Below are positions 32,587-42,098 of a stretch of DNA of 64,000 nucleotides, one piece after another (position 1 is the first letter of the stretch; each line of letters begins with the position of its first letter). The notes under the pieces are model-generated. The model did not search any database, had not been told where the DNA came from, and worked only from the letters and a program-made list of their open reading frames with translations. Location: assembly GCA_049303315.1 (NCBI GenBank), contig JBAQMZ010000032.1, positions 13,552 to 77,551 of the forward strand. The letters run 5' to 3'. This DNA comes from Methanoperedens sp049303315 (GTDB lineage: Archaea; Halobacteriota; Methanosarcinia; Methanosarcinales; Methanoperedenaceae). The translations under genes and the position numbers were made by a program.

Positions 32587-34895
32587 TTTTCCACCTTAAT
32601 AATAAACTCAATCCCTTTTTCTAGCGAATTGTTTACCGAAATAGTGCCATTAATTTTCTTCACTATTTGGCTAACGTGGTACAAGCCAATTCCCGATCCC
32701 CCTGTTGTTGTATACCCAAAATCAAAAATTTTGTTTATATTTTTCGTGGGTATACCTATCCCATCATCTTTAATTCTTAATTCAATGCCGTTTTTATTAA
32801 GCCTATTCATTATTATTTCGATATTATTAGCCTTTGCTTTTATAGAATTATTTATCAAATTATCAAGAATAATTATAAATTCAAGAGGTTTAAAATTATA
32901 TATAAATTCAAAATTATCTTCAGATTTAACTTTAATGTTTAACTTGTCATTAATCGAAGTAATTTTTTTATACTGTGTATATACGTTCTCAACGTACTGT
33001 TTTATAAAAGATACCAAATCTTTCTCTATTTTTTCTGACATCAAGTTGAAATTAGCTTTTGTATGAAATGCAGATATAGAAGCTATTTTCTGGGTTTCCA
33101 AACTAATTTTATCAATAATTTTTATCAAATCTTCATTCGAGACGGACTGCCTTTTTTCTATTTTGTCTTTCAAGAACATTAAATGGTTATTGATAGTACT
33201 TGTTGCAAGCCCAATATGGTGTTGTAGGCCCAGAAGTTCTTTCTTATCTTCGCCTGTTACGGATTTCAAAAAAAGGATTTGTTTCTCTGTTTGTTTTAAA
33301 TCCTTTTTTAATTCTTCTACTCTTTCTTCGGTCTCTTTTTTATCATCTTCAATAATTTTTGTAGCCTTTTTGAAAGATTTTAACTGTAAATCAATATAAT
33401 CCTTTTCTTTTTGTGTCGGGACAAATTTTTTTAGGGACTCAACATTTTTAATTAATTCAGGGATTTTCTCAACTTGTTTCTTTTTAAAAATATCAAGTAA
33501 ATCCGGATTGAAATTTATCTTTTTTTCTGGGTCTTTTACTTGTCCAACAATTTTATCAATTAATGCTAAACTATCCTCCTCTATCTTTTCAGGCGTTTTT
33601 ACGGAATTTCCTGGGTCCCAGTCAAGCCCCTCAACAACGTATTTTTCTAACCTTCTTAAGACTTTTTCTGTAAAAAAATCCAGTAATTGTTCATAGCTTT
33701 GGGTCTTTATTACACCACCATCCCTGCTTGAAACCTCCTTGAAATCAGGTTGGTAGCCATTAATTTCAATCCTCCCCATCAATTCCCTATTTCCCATGAA
33801 TCTTTGGTAACCTTGGGTTTTTCTTCTATCCAAGCCAAGCCAATCATCACCGAAATTCCCATAAGGATGGATTCTAAAGCCATTTTTATATAAGAAAATT
33901 GAGCCATAATTTACTGGTTGCAAGCCCATTATTTTCGTGAATGTATATTTTGCTTCTTGATTCAAGAAAAAGAGCTTGATACTAATATTTTTTAAAGCAA
34001 TATACTCGTTTTTTTCCTCAAGACTAAATATAGATTTGTCCTTATCAATTAATTCTGTGTATATTTTTTTACCATTCTCATCAATCTTACAATTGATCTG
34101 GGTTGTTTTTATACCAAGTCTTTCAAAAACTATGTTTTTAACAACGCCATTAATTACTTCAAAATCTCCCTCAAGCCGGTGTTTTTCATCCTCTTTCATA
34201 TATTCTTTAGAATCAAGGAAAATTTCAAATTCATGATTTTCACCAACTTGTGAGGGGTTAATCAATCTTTGCATGTATCTTTTCAATTTTAATAGTTTTT
34301 CCCTATCCCAGTTATCATTCAATGAACTAATCTCAAGAACAGTTCCTTTTGTTAACTTGATATTTAATTCTTTGATCTCCATCTGATTATTCTTCTCATA
34401 ATTCACCTTAATTGTCTGGAATTCCTTTTTCGGATCTTCTTCAAATTTTTTCCAATCCATGCATAACTGGTGGACAACATCTTCATTTTCTTTTTTCGTA
34501 TACAGTTTAAGGATGCCACCTAACCTGTCGCATGAAAACCTTCCGATACCTTTTGCACCTGCAAAAATCCTTTTCCTTTTTCCAATTTTATCCCTGAAAT
34601 CTTTAACATCCAGTTCTTTTTCAAAATCTTTTTTTTCAGAATAACCAACAAACAGCCATTTTTTTTCTAAATCGTAGCGAGACATTCCATCCCCATCATC
34701 AATTATCAGGATTTTGGGGCCTTTGCTTTTGTTTTCTTCTTTGATATTTTGGAAAACAATTTTTACCGACTTGGCATTGGCATCATATGAATTCTTGACA
34801 AGTTCAAAAATGGCAATCAAATCATCAGTAATTAATTCCTTGCCAATGATATTCTTTAATCCTGAACTAATTTTAAATTCAAGTTCTTCTACCAT
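32583..34895 (-). CDS. Dual GHKL ATPase, histidine-kinase-like
   Basis: 770 residues. The N-terminal HSP90/MORC-like ATPase domain shows FELVKNSYDANA (N box), LIIDDGDGMSRYDL and GAKGIGRFSCDRLGG. A middle region is followed by a coiled coil (about 490-560) and a second, kinase-type GHKL domain: LDNLINNSIKAKA, IKDDGIGIPTKN, FDFGYTTTGGSGIGLYHVSQ. LGLQHHIGLATSTINNHL could be an H-box. It overlaps both neighbours by 1-4 bases, forming an operon with the methylase upstream and the receiver-HEPN protein downstream. Confidence 0.8.
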   Translation of the reverse strand: MVEELEFKISSGLKNIIGKELITDDLIAIFELVKNSYDANAKSVKIVFQNIKEENKSKGPKILIIDDGDGMSRYDLEKKWLFVGYSEKKDFEKELDVKDFRDKIGKRKRIFAGAKGIGRFSCDRLGGILKLYTKKENEDVVHQLCMDWKKFEEDPKKEFQTIKVNYEKNNQMEIKELNIKLTKGTVLEISSLNDNWDREKLLKLKRYMQRLINPSQVGENHEFEIFLDSKEYMKEDEKHRLEGDFEVINGVVKNIVFERLGIKTTQINCKIDENGKKIYTELIDKDKSIFSLEEKNEYIALKNISIKLFFLNQEAKYTFTKIMGLQPVNYGSIFLYKNGFRIHPYGNFGDDWLGLDRRKTQGYQRFMGNRELMGRIEINGYQPDFKEVSSRDGGVIKTQSYEQLLDFFTEKVLRRLEKYVVEGLDWDPGNSVKTPEKIEEDSLALIDKIVGQVKDPEKKINFNPDLLDIFKKKQVEKIPELIKNVESLKKFVPTQKEKDYIDLQLKSFKKATKIIEDDKKETEERVEELKKDLKQTEKQILFLKSVTGEDKKELLGLQHHIGLATSTINNHLMFLKDKIEKRQSVSNEDLIKIIDKISLETQKIASISAFHTKANFNLMSEKIEKDLVSFIKQYVENVYTQYKKITSINDKLNIKVKSEDNFEFIYNFKPLEFIIILDNLINNSIKAKANNIEIIMNRLNKNGIELRIKDDGIGIPTKNINKIFDFGYTTTGGSGIGLYHVSQIVKKINGTISVNNSLEKGIEFIIKVEK

Positions 34896-36094
34896 TATTT
34901 CGCCATCGCCCTCAGTACAATGCCTGATAGCTCCACAAATAAAGGAGGGATTGCATTTCCCACTTGGGTATATCTTGGGACTTCTCCTTTTCTTAGCTTT
35001 CCGCCCGTAGTGTATTTATCCTTGAATTCAAACCAATCCTCAAAAGATTGTATCCTAGCATACTCCCTGACTGTTAAAATCCTTGGTTCAGAATAATGGA
35101 TATAGTCATCAGGAAGGGTTGTCAATGTTGGGCTTTGCGTGTTTTTGCCCAGTGGCCTGATGCAATTTTTATTCGAGTTGAACCTATTTTTGGTATCACG
35201 GCTAACGTTTTTGTCTTTCGGGCAATTGTCCAGGATATATTGGAATTTTACAATTGTTTCCTTCTTATGCTTGGCAAACCTGTGGCTATCGGGCAATTCC
35301 TTGTCATTATCTTTTCTTAATAGTTTTTGGTAATTGCTTTCAGGTATTCCATAAATCCCTTCCTTGAATTTTTTAAATGCAGCAGAATTTACCTCTCCAT
35401 TCTTTCTTTCCAAGTCTGAAATAGCCTCCTCAAGAGTAACCGTATCTTTTAAACTTTTATTATTAAGAAATTCGGCCTTGTTTTGGACTATCTGTTCAAA
35501 AAACAATCCAGGATTTCCCTCCAACATCCCCACCAAAATAAACCTTTTTCTTCTTTGCGGGATACCATAATCTGAAAAGTCAATTATCCTGGCACATACC
35601 TTGTAGCCTAATTCCCCAAGTTCCCTTAGGACATAATTGGAATAGGCTTCTCCTCTTGTTTCCTTGTTCTTGAAACCGATGGTAAAACCTTTCACATTTT
35701 CAAAAAAAAGGATTCGAGGTTTAACTATCCTGATGAATTCAATATAAGAATCCACTAACTTATTCCTCTCATCGTTTTTATTTCGTCTTCCAGCTATGGA
35801 AAAACCTTGGCAAGGCGGCCCGCCTGCCACAAGATCGACTTTCCCATTAAGGTTTTCAAGCTCATTCCTGTGATTTTTTAAAACTTCATTAATATCATGT
35901 TCAGTAACAGGCAACCAAGTTGGCCACTCGAAATGCTTTTTTTTATCGATCAAATTGTGTTTAAGGGTTTCAAATGCCATTTTGCTTTTTTCTATGGCAA
36001 ATAGGCCTTTCCAGCCAGCATTATATAGTCCAAGTGAAAGTCCACCACAGCCAGCGTAAATATCAATATAACATGGAACTGGTGTTTTTTTCAT
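34895..36094 (-). CDS. dcm: C5-cytosine DNA methyltransferase (Dcm-like)
   Basis: 399 residues with all core motifs in order: I (YIDIYAGCGGLSLGLY), IV with the catalytic Cys (AGGPPCQGFSIAGR), VI (FFENVKGF), VIII (PQRRKRFILVG), and X at the end (YTQVGNAIPPLFVEL). The target domain lies between VIII and X. No cognate type II nuclease is adjacent; the partner genes are the GHKL ATPase, receiver-HEPN and Vsr. It begins 50 bases downstream of pcc1. Confidence 0.94.
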   Translation of the reverse strand: MKKTPVPCYIDIYAGCGGLSLGLYNAGWKGLFAIEKSKMAFETLKHNLIDKKKHFEWPTWLPVTEHDINEVLKNHRNELENLNGKVDLVAGGPPCQGFSIAGRRNKNDERNKLVDSYIEFIRIVKPRILFFENVKGFTIGFKNKETRGEAYSNYVLRELGELGYKVCARIIDFSDYGIPQRRKRFILVGMLEGNPGLFFEQIVQNKAEFLNNKSLKDTVTLEEAISDLERKNGEVNSAAFKKFKEGIYGIPESNYQKLLRKDNDKELPDSHRFAKHKKETIVKFQYILDNCPKDKNVSRDTKNRFNSNKNCIRPLGKNTQSPTLTTLPDDYIHYSEPRILTVREYARIQSFEDWFEFKDKYTTGGKLRKGEVPRYTQVGNAIPPLFVELSGIVLRAMAK

Positions 36095-36144
36095 GAAACA
36101 ATGTTACTTATTTTATAAATATAAAAAACTTTTGCCAAATGGTT

Positions 36145-36375
36145 TCATAACTTCTCTATAATATTACTCGCTATCTTCGCATTCATAAGATAATCATCAA
36201 CCGAAGCAAGTATCGTTCCAACCTTATCTCCTTCGAACATTACCGTAACCGAATTTCCATCAACGATGGTTTTCATCCCTGAAACATTATCAGGCGCCAG
36301 GGACCGGGCAATGACACTGACAAGCTCGTCGGCTTTTTCACTTTTCAAGGTCAATTTTCCTTTAATTCTCATCAT
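36145..36375 (-). CDS. pcc1: KEOPS complex subunit Pcc1
   Basis: 76 residues in the Pcc1 pattern: KGKLTLKSEKADELVSVIAR, SLAPDN and a C-terminal helix VDDYLMNAKIASNII. Pcc1 dimerises in the KEOPS complex that makes t6A37 in tRNA. Overlaps recJ by 4 bases in the conserved rps15-recJ-pcc1 order. Confidence 0.85.
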   Translation of the reverse strand: MMRIKGKLTLKSEKADELVSVIARSLAPDNVSGMKTIVDGNSVTVMFEGDKVGTILASVDDYLMNAKIASNIIEKL

Positions 36376-37691
36376 ACTTTTGCCTTCAACTGCTTTTCGA
36401 TAATTGTATCCGCAATATCTATGAACTTCATCGAAGTCCCCTTTGGTATTGTAGCGCCTGAAGCTATGTCATGCCCTCCGCCCATACCTCCCACTGATGC
36501 GGATGCCTCGCGCATCACTGCCGCAAGGTCAAGCCCCGCCGCCACCAGTTTTCTTGTCCCCCGGGCAGAAACCTTAATCTTTCCCTCAACCTCGTTAAGT
36601 GTAATAAAAGGCTTATCCGGATAGAGATAACGGGTCATGGTGCCGGCGATTATTCCTGTTCCGCCTGAATCGTCAAGGAGCACGTACCTGAAATTCCGCG
36701 CCGATTTGATTTGCGCCTGCGCCTTCTTTATTGTTTTGATTAAATTATGCTGGTGCTCACGGGTAATTGCCCTGGCTTCATCGACTGCCGATGCATCCCG
36801 CATGCAAAGCGCAAGAGCCAGACCCGCTTTCTCATCTTTCCCGCAGGCGTTCATGATATTGACAAAATCGTAGATATTAGGCACAATTTCATTGTTCAGG
36901 GTGTAACAATCGCCGATTACTGATTCGATAGCCGGGACATTGCCCTGCTTTGCGAGCTTAAGGACAATAGCCGAGGAAAGCTTTATCGATTGCTCTTCAG
37001 GAAGTTCAGCCAAACGGCCTTTTACTTCCAGTTTATCAAGGAACTCCTTGATTTTTTCCCTGTCACCGGTAATATCCAGATAAGGCTCAAAGCCGTATTC
37101 CAGTAATTCCAGAACGGGGTCATCACCCATCCTGAGCCCTTTTCTGATAGTCACAGCCTTTTTCCCGATAGCTTCATCAAGGATGAATTTATTCCCGCCC
37201 TTCATTGGCTGCTTATCCCCGATTGCCCCGGCAAGCGCAAGCCCCGCGAGGTCGGTGTTCTCACCCATCTTCCGCGCCACCATGTATGCTCCGCACGAAG
37301 CGCATAATTCAGACGAACCGTCAATGCCGGCAAGGTGAGGGTTAAAATGAACGTGTTCCAGTTTCCCGGTGGGTTTGTGATGGTCGATAATAATCGCTTT
37401 TTTTATCTTTGAAGTAAGTTCAACCTGCCCGCTTCCCATATCGCACAGGATGACAGTGCCGTGGGATGTTTTTTCTATTAAGTCGATTGTTGACTGGTCA
37501 AACTGGCTCACAATAGTGGCCTGGAAGATTATCCCGCTCCGGCACAATGCATTGCACATGATGCCGGCAGCGGATAATCCATCTGCATCGTTATGGGAAA
37601 CCAGCCTGACTATCTTATTTTCAAGTATAGCGTCTGCTGCCTGCTTACTTAACTCCTCAAGCTCAACAAGGCTTTCCTTTCCATCATTCAT
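36372..37691 (-). CDS. recJ: Archaeal RecJ-like DHH exonuclease
   Basis: 439 residues. DHH-domain motifs SHNDADGLSAAG, LCDMGSGQ and IIDHHKPTG, then DHHA1 with GGMGGGHDIASGATIP. Archaeal RecJ proteins act at the replication fork with CMG/GINS or in RNA processing. Follows rps15 by 6 bases, a conserved pairing. Confidence 0.93.
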   Translation of the reverse strand: MNDGKESLVELEELSKQAADAILENKIVRLVSHNDADGLSAAGIMCNALCRSGIIFQATIVSQFDQSTIDLIEKTSHGTVILCDMGSGQVELTSKIKKAIIIDHHKPTGKLEHVHFNPHLAGIDGSSELCASCGAYMVARKMGENTDLAGLALAGAIGDKQPMKGGNKFILDEAIGKKAVTIRKGLRMGDDPVLELLEYGFEPYLDITGDREKIKEFLDKLEVKGRLAELPEEQSIKLSSAIVLKLAKQGNVPAIESVIGDCYTLNNEIVPNIYDFVNIMNACGKDEKAGLALALCMRDASAVDEARAITREHQHNLIKTIKKAQAQIKSARNFRYVLLDDSGGTGIIAGTMTRYLYPDKPFITLNEVEGKIKVSARGTRKLVAAGLDLAAVMREASASVGGMGGGHDIASGATIPKGTSMKFIDIADTIIEKQLKAKV

Positions 37692-37697
37692 CGAGAT

Positions 37698-38156
37698 TTA
37701 TCTTGAAATCAGCATCTCAGCTTTCTGGATGGAATAACTCCATTCTGCTGGAAGCACGCCTTCACGGTGATAATATTTTTGAAGCCGCCTTATTTTTGAC
37801 TCCATGTTATTAAGAGCTCTCTTGTTGTGTACATCCTTGGGGTTCCTGTCTGTGTGTTTTTTAAGTTCAAGGACATTTATTATCAGGTTATGAATATCCT
37901 CAGGCACCTTGGGAGCCACATTTTTTTCCTTCATGACAGCCCCGATCTTTTTCCCGGTTACAAGACCGGCATCAGGGACTCCATAACGGTCTCTTAAAGT
38001 CATGCCGATCTCGCTTCCGCTTTTTCCCTGCGATGCGAGCTGCGCAACTAAAGTTTCAATCTCTTCCTTATTTGAATTTGACCACTTTGGCGGCTCGGTT
38101 CTGACTGGTCTTTTGGAACCTGCCTTTCCTTTCCTGCGTGTATGCATTTTTGCCAT
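37698..38156 (-). CDS. rps15: 30S ribosomal protein S15
   Basis: 152 residues, normal for archaeal S15. The N-terminal extension MHTRRKGKAGSKRP with PKWSNSNKEEIETL and the C-terminal core (LNNMESKIRRLQKYYHREG) are typical. First gene of the rps15-recJ-pcc1 operon. Confidence 0.97.
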   Translation of the reverse strand: MAKMHTRRKGKAGSKRPVRTEPPKWSNSNKEEIETLVAQLASQGKSGSEIGMTLRDRYGVPDAGLVTGKKIGAVMKEKNVAPKVPEDIHNLIINVLELKKHTDRNPKDVHNKRALNNMESKIRRLQKYYHREGVLPAEWSYSIQKAEMLISR

Positions 38157-38272
38157 TTAATTTTCTCCGATTATCATTATTTCATTGTTTATAATAGCGA
38201 AGGTAATTCTTAATGGAGATGGTATGTTAAATAATTTCCTATTACCTGTTTTTATACTCATTTCCAGAGAGG

Positions 38273-38400
38273 ATGTATGAGACAAACCAACAGCAAGCAG
38301 AAGAAAGAAATGATTTCATAATTAAAAGATGTGCCGTTATCGCGCTGGATGAATATATTGCAGTTGAAGCCACAAAAATATATGCTGAGAACAAAGTCAC
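38273..38400 (+). pseudogene. VapC toxin remnant
   Basis: Reads ERNDFIIKRCAVIALDEYIA and then VEATKIYAENKV, closely matching the middle of the intact VapC at 41724 (ERTDFIMKRCAVVVLDEKIA). Both ends of the toxin are missing; the frame then runs into unrelated codons. The other bases between 38157 and 38582 hold nothing recognisable except the promoter of the next operon. Confidence 0.7.
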
Positions 38401-38582
38401 ACGACATCGCCGTAAATCGGCGGGGCATCAGGTCGTATTCAATACGAAGAATTATATCTTTGTATTACGTTTACATCTCGGGCAAAGAAGAAATGGATAT
38501 ACCAATTATGCTGAAGGAGCAATGATTTTTTCGAATTAAGGAAAAATTTAAAAATTATGAATAATTATTAGACCTCCTGCGG

Positions 38583-40043
38583 ATGAAAAAAAAAATGAAA
38601 AAACAATTCAACAATAAAATCCTTATTATCGGCTATGGCTCGGTTTCACAATGCACCCTCCCAATTTTAATAGACAAAGTCGATGTTCCGCTAAAAAACA
38701 TCACCCTAATTGATTTTGAAGACAAATCAAAAGCCCTGAAAAAATTTACAGACCAGGGATTAAAATATGTTTGTGAAAAAATTACTCCGGAAAATTTAGA
38801 TCAGGTTTTATCAAAATATGTGGATAATGGGGGCTTGCTCATTGATTTAGCGTGGAATATCGGCGCCAATGATATTATAAAATGGTGCCATGATCACAAA
38901 GTATTGTACGTTAATACTTCGGTTGAACTATGGGATCCTACTGAGGGAATTTTTACAAAAAGCCCATTTGAAAAGTCGCTCTACTGGCGTCAAATGCAAT
39001 TACGTGAACTTTCCCGTGATTGGAAAGATGCACCAACCGCTGTTATCGACCATGGCGCTAATCCCGGCTTGATATCTCACTTCGTCAAGCAAGCCTTGCT
39101 GGATATTGCTGCGCGCATCAGTTTAGATAAGAAAGTTTCTCCGCAAGATGAAGAAGAAATTGCCCATCTTGCAAAAGACAGGGATTTTGCCCGACTGGCG
39201 AGGAAATTAGGAATAAAAGTGATCCATTGTAGCGAGCGAGATACTCAAATTGCAAACAGGCCAAAAGAGGTTAACGAATTTGTAGGGACATGGAGCATTG
39301 AAGGATTGCGGGAAGAAGGGACGGCTCCTGCTGAAATAGGTTGGGGAACGCATGAGAGCAAGTTGCCGCCCCTGGCGAATATACCTCCGTGCGGACCGAA
39401 AAATCAGATTTTCTTACCCCAGATGGGCATTAATACATGGGTCAGATCGTGGATACCGAATGAAGAAATTATCGGTATGATGATCCGCCATGGTGAAGCA
39501 TTTGGCCTTTCAGACCGGTTAACTGTTTGGGAAGATGGCAAGGCGATTTACCGGCCAACTGTAAATTATGCTTATATGCCCTGTCACGATACACTTTCCT
39601 CGCTTTGGGAATTGCGCGGCCGGAATTACGAACTCCAGCCCAGGATCCGGATTATGACAAATGAAATTATATCCGGCGAGGATACTCTGGGGGCGCTCTT
39701 GATGGGTCATTCTTATAATTCCTGGTGGACGGGCAGCTCTTTGAGCATTGGCGAAGCCAGATCTCTCGCTCCCGGCCAGAACGCCACTACCCTTCAGGTA
39801 GCGGCAGGTATTGTTGCTGCGGTACTCTGGATGCTTGAAAATCCGCGGGAAGGTATTAAATTGCCCGATGACCTGCCTCATGATTTTGTTCTGGATATTG
39901 CTAAACCGTATCTCGGAAAATTTATTTCCACTCCCTCGGACTGGACACCGCTCAAAAATCGCAAAATATTTTTCAAAGAAAACCCGGCAGCAAAATACAA
40001 TCCCGATCCATGGCAAATTGAAAATTTTATTTTTATAGGTTAA
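38583..40043 (+). CDS. hss: Homospermidine synthase (bacterial type)
   Basis: 486 residues, the length of bacterial homospermidine synthases. Rossmann start ILIIGYGSVSQCTLPIL, then LIDLAWNIGANDII, NTSVELWDP, AVIDHGANPGLISHF and EIGWGTHESKLPP are features of this saccharopine-dehydrogenase-like family. It joins two putrescines with NAD to homospermidine. It is followed after 35 bases by an ornithine decarboxylase, giving a putrescine-to-homospermidine operon. This type is mostly bacterial, so transfer is likely. Confidence 0.9.
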   Translation: MKKKMKKQFNNKILIIGYGSVSQCTLPILIDKVDVPLKNITLIDFEDKSKALKKFTDQGLKYVCEKITPENLDQVLSKYVDNGGLLIDLAWNIGANDIIKWCHDHKVLYVNTSVELWDPTEGIFTKSPFEKSLYWRQMQLRELSRDWKDAPTAVIDHGANPGLISHFVKQALLDIAARISLDKKVSPQDEEEIAHLAKDRDFARLARKLGIKVIHCSERDTQIANRPKEVNEFVGTWSIEGLREEGTAPAEIGWGTHESKLPPLANIPPCGPKNQIFLPQMGINTWVRSWIPNEEIIGMMIRHGEAFGLSDRLTVWEDGKAIYRPTVNYAYMPCHDTLSSLWELRGRNYELQPRIRIMTNEIISGEDTLGALLMGHSYNSWWTGSSLSIGEARSLAPGQNATTLQVAAGIVAAVLWMLENPREGIKLPDDLPHDFVLDIAKPYLGKFISTPSDWTPLKNRKIFFKENPAAKYNPDPWQIENFIFIG

Positions 40044-40078
40044 TAATTAATGATTTGTTAATAATATCGGATACAATA

Positions 40079-41257
40079 ATGATTGAAAAACAAAATAAAA
40101 TATTAGAAAAAATCGCGGAAGAGCACGGTACGCCGGTTTTTATTATAGATCATGAAAAAATCAGGGAGAATTATCGTGAATTCAGGGGAAAATTGCCTGA
40201 TGTGCAGGCATATTTTGCTGTCAAGGCCAATTCCAATCCTGAAATTATCAAAACCATGTATGATATGGGTGCAAGTTTTGACGTGGCTTCTTTCCCTGAA
40301 TTTATGCTGGTTCATGATAATATCAAACTTTTGCCAGAGAAAGAACGGCAGGATTTTATCTGGGATAAGATTATTTATGCTAATACCATTAAGCCTGCCG
40401 AAGTCCTGGCTAAGTTAAATGAATATAAAATATTAGTTACTTTTGACAATATTGAAGAATTAAAAAAGATAAAAAAACATGCCCCTGATGTTGGTCTTGT
40501 TTTAAGGATACGTGTGCCTAATACAGGTTCTATGGTTGAGCTGTCTTCAAAATTTGGAGCCCATCCCGGAGAAGCGGTTGATCTTATCGCCGAGGCTGTG
40601 AAATTAGGGCTTGGAGTTGAAGGCATTAGTTTCCACGTCGGCAGCCAGTGCAATAATTTTGATAACTATTCGCAGGCTTTGAATTTCGCCTCATCGATTT
40701 TCAAGGAAGCAGAATTAAGAAATTATCAAATCGGGTTTATTGACAAGGAAGGCAAAAAAAGAAAGGTTTTGGATATTGGCGGCGGCTTTCCGGTTAAGTA
40801 CACGCCGGATGTAAAATCTTTTGCTACTTTAGCCAGAAAATTAAATTCTGAAATAAAACGTTTGTTCCCCAAGGATGATATTCAGGTCATTGCCGAGCCG
40901 GGGAGATTTATGGTGGCGACTGCCTGTACCTTAATCACGAAAATTGTTGGTAAGGCTGTTCGTGATGGAAAAACGTGCTATTACCTGGACGACGGTGTTT
41001 ATCATACTTTTTCAGGACAGGTTTTTGATCATCAGCATTATCCTCTGCATTCCTTCAAGGGCGGTGAGAAAAAAGTTTGCGCTACGTTTGGCCCCACTTG
41101 CGACGCTTTCGACACTATTTCACTGGCCGATGAGCTGCCAGAAGATCTGCAAATTGACGATTTGCTTTATGCTGAAAATATCGGTGCTTATACAATCGCC
41201 TCAACCACCTATTTTAACGGTTTCCCGCCTCCAAAAGTGGTGCATTTGAATAAATAA
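40079..41257 (+). CDS. Ornithine decarboxylase, PLP fold type III
   Basis: 392 residues from ATG 40079; an upstream in-frame start at 40055 is unlikely. PLP lysine in YFAVKANSNPEII; VEGISFHVGSQC, LDIGGGFPVKY, AEPGRFMVATAC and FGPTCDAFDTI carry the cofactor and substrate residues of ornithine/carboxynorspermidine decarboxylases. The homospermidine synthase neighbour favours ornithine as substrate, supplying putrescine. Confidence 0.85.
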   Translation: MIEKQNKILEKIAEEHGTPVFIIDHEKIRENYREFRGKLPDVQAYFAVKANSNPEIIKTMYDMGASFDVASFPEFMLVHDNIKLLPEKERQDFIWDKIIYANTIKPAEVLAKLNEYKILVTFDNIEELKKIKKHAPDVGLVLRIRVPNTGSMVELSSKFGAHPGEAVDLIAEAVKLGLGVEGISFHVGSQCNNFDNYSQALNFASSIFKEAELRNYQIGFIDKEGKKRKVLDIGGGFPVKYTPDVKSFATLARKLNSEIKRLFPKDDIQVIAEPGRFMVATACTLITKIVGKAVRDGKTCYYLDDGVYHTFSGQVFDHQHYPLHSFKGGEKKVCATFGPTCDAFDTISLADELPEDLQIDDLLYAENIGAYTIASTTYFNGFPPPKVVHLNK

Positions 41258-41270
41258 GGTTCAGCAAGAA

Positions 41271-41486
41271 TCAATACCTAATCTCTTTTCTTTTCTCAGA
41301 TAACTCTACCAAAAGAGCCTCTTTATTCCTAAATTCAACAGAGCCTCTCAATTCTTTGAGTTTATCAATATTTTTTCGGGATTTTACGAGCCGTTCAAAA
41401 AAATTGCTGAAGCTCTCGTTTGTTCCCTTTATCGAGAGGAGCTTTTTGTAAATATCTTCACGGATGGTTATGGTCTTGGCTGTCAT
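41271..41486 (-). CDS. Orphan VapB-type antitoxin
   Basis: 71 residues from ATG 41486: MTAKTITIREDIYKKLLSIK, then SFSNFFERLVKSRKN, typical of the VapB/DUF217 group. Longer readings run into the GC-rich segment upstream and are rejected. No toxin follows; the ornithine decarboxylase gene ends 14 bases away, so the partner seems lost. Confidence 0.75.
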   Translation of the reverse strand: MTAKTITIREDIYKKLLSIKGTNESFSNFFERLVKSRKNIDKLKELRGSVEFRNKEALLVELSEKRKEIRY

Positions 41487-41519
41487 AAGTAAACGTATGT
41501 TTAAACATATATTTAAATT

Positions 41520-41685
41520 TAATTCAAAGCAAGCGCATTCGGCTGAACATGTGCTGACCTGTTCTGAATCCTTCAGGGTCGGGCGTACCGCATTTGATCG
41601 TGTTCCCCGCACCTGTCCCGCATGCCGCACGCGCCGGGTCTGCCAGCAGGGGGCGGCGCAAACCCGGCCCATGTAGAATAATTGA
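41520..41685. other. GC-rich islet between toxin-antitoxin genes
   Basis: About 150 bases of markedly higher G+C than the surroundings, without a convincing gene, ending in TGTAGAATAATTGA (41672-41685). The same 14 bases end another GC-rich islet at 61262-61275, also just 3' of a vapC gene. Nature unknown. Confidence 0.5.
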
Positions 41686-41723
41686 AGAAATGAATCCATT
41701 AAGCCGATGAAAGTATTGGAAAA

Positions 41724-42098
41724 TCATAGCATAACTGCATCGTTGAAATTTTTAAAATGAGAGTCTCCAGTCAGTACTTTCATATTTCTGCTCCTTGCTG
41801 ATGCAAGTATGATGGCATCTGCAAGACCGAAATCCGGAGTTTTGACTTTATTTTCGGCATGTATCTTTGCGGCTTCAATCGCGATTTTTTCATCCAGCAC
41901 GACGACAGCGCACCTTTTCATTATAAAATCCGTTCTCTCTTGCGCATTGCCGTCAGTCCTCTGGGATTTAGAATATATCTCTGCGATCACAATGGGGGAT
42001 GTGTATAATTGTGAGTTATCCTCCACAAATCTCTTGACTTTTTCACCTTTATGGGTCCCCATGAAATATTCCATCCATGCGAATGAATCCAGAAGCAT
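41724..42098 (-). CDS. vapC: VapC-family PIN-domain toxin
   Basis: 124 residues: MLLDSFAWMEYFMGTHKGEK at the N-terminus supplies the first metal-binding Asp, VIAEIYSKSQ the second acid, DFGLADAIILASAR and LTGDSHF the rest. Overlaps the antitoxin by one base. A broken relative lies at 38273. Confidence 0.87.
   Translation of the reverse strand: MLLDSFAWMEYFMGTHKGEKVKRFVEDNSQLYTSPIVIAEIYSKSQRTDGNAQERTDFIMKRCAVVVLDEKIAIEAAKIHAENKVKTPDFGLADAIILASARSRNMKVLTGDSHFKNFNDAVML

Noticed and set aside
41271..41699. 142-residue protein extending the orphan VapB upstream
   Set aside because: The extra N-terminal part is translated from the GC-rich islet and is not protein-like; the family start at 41486 fits.
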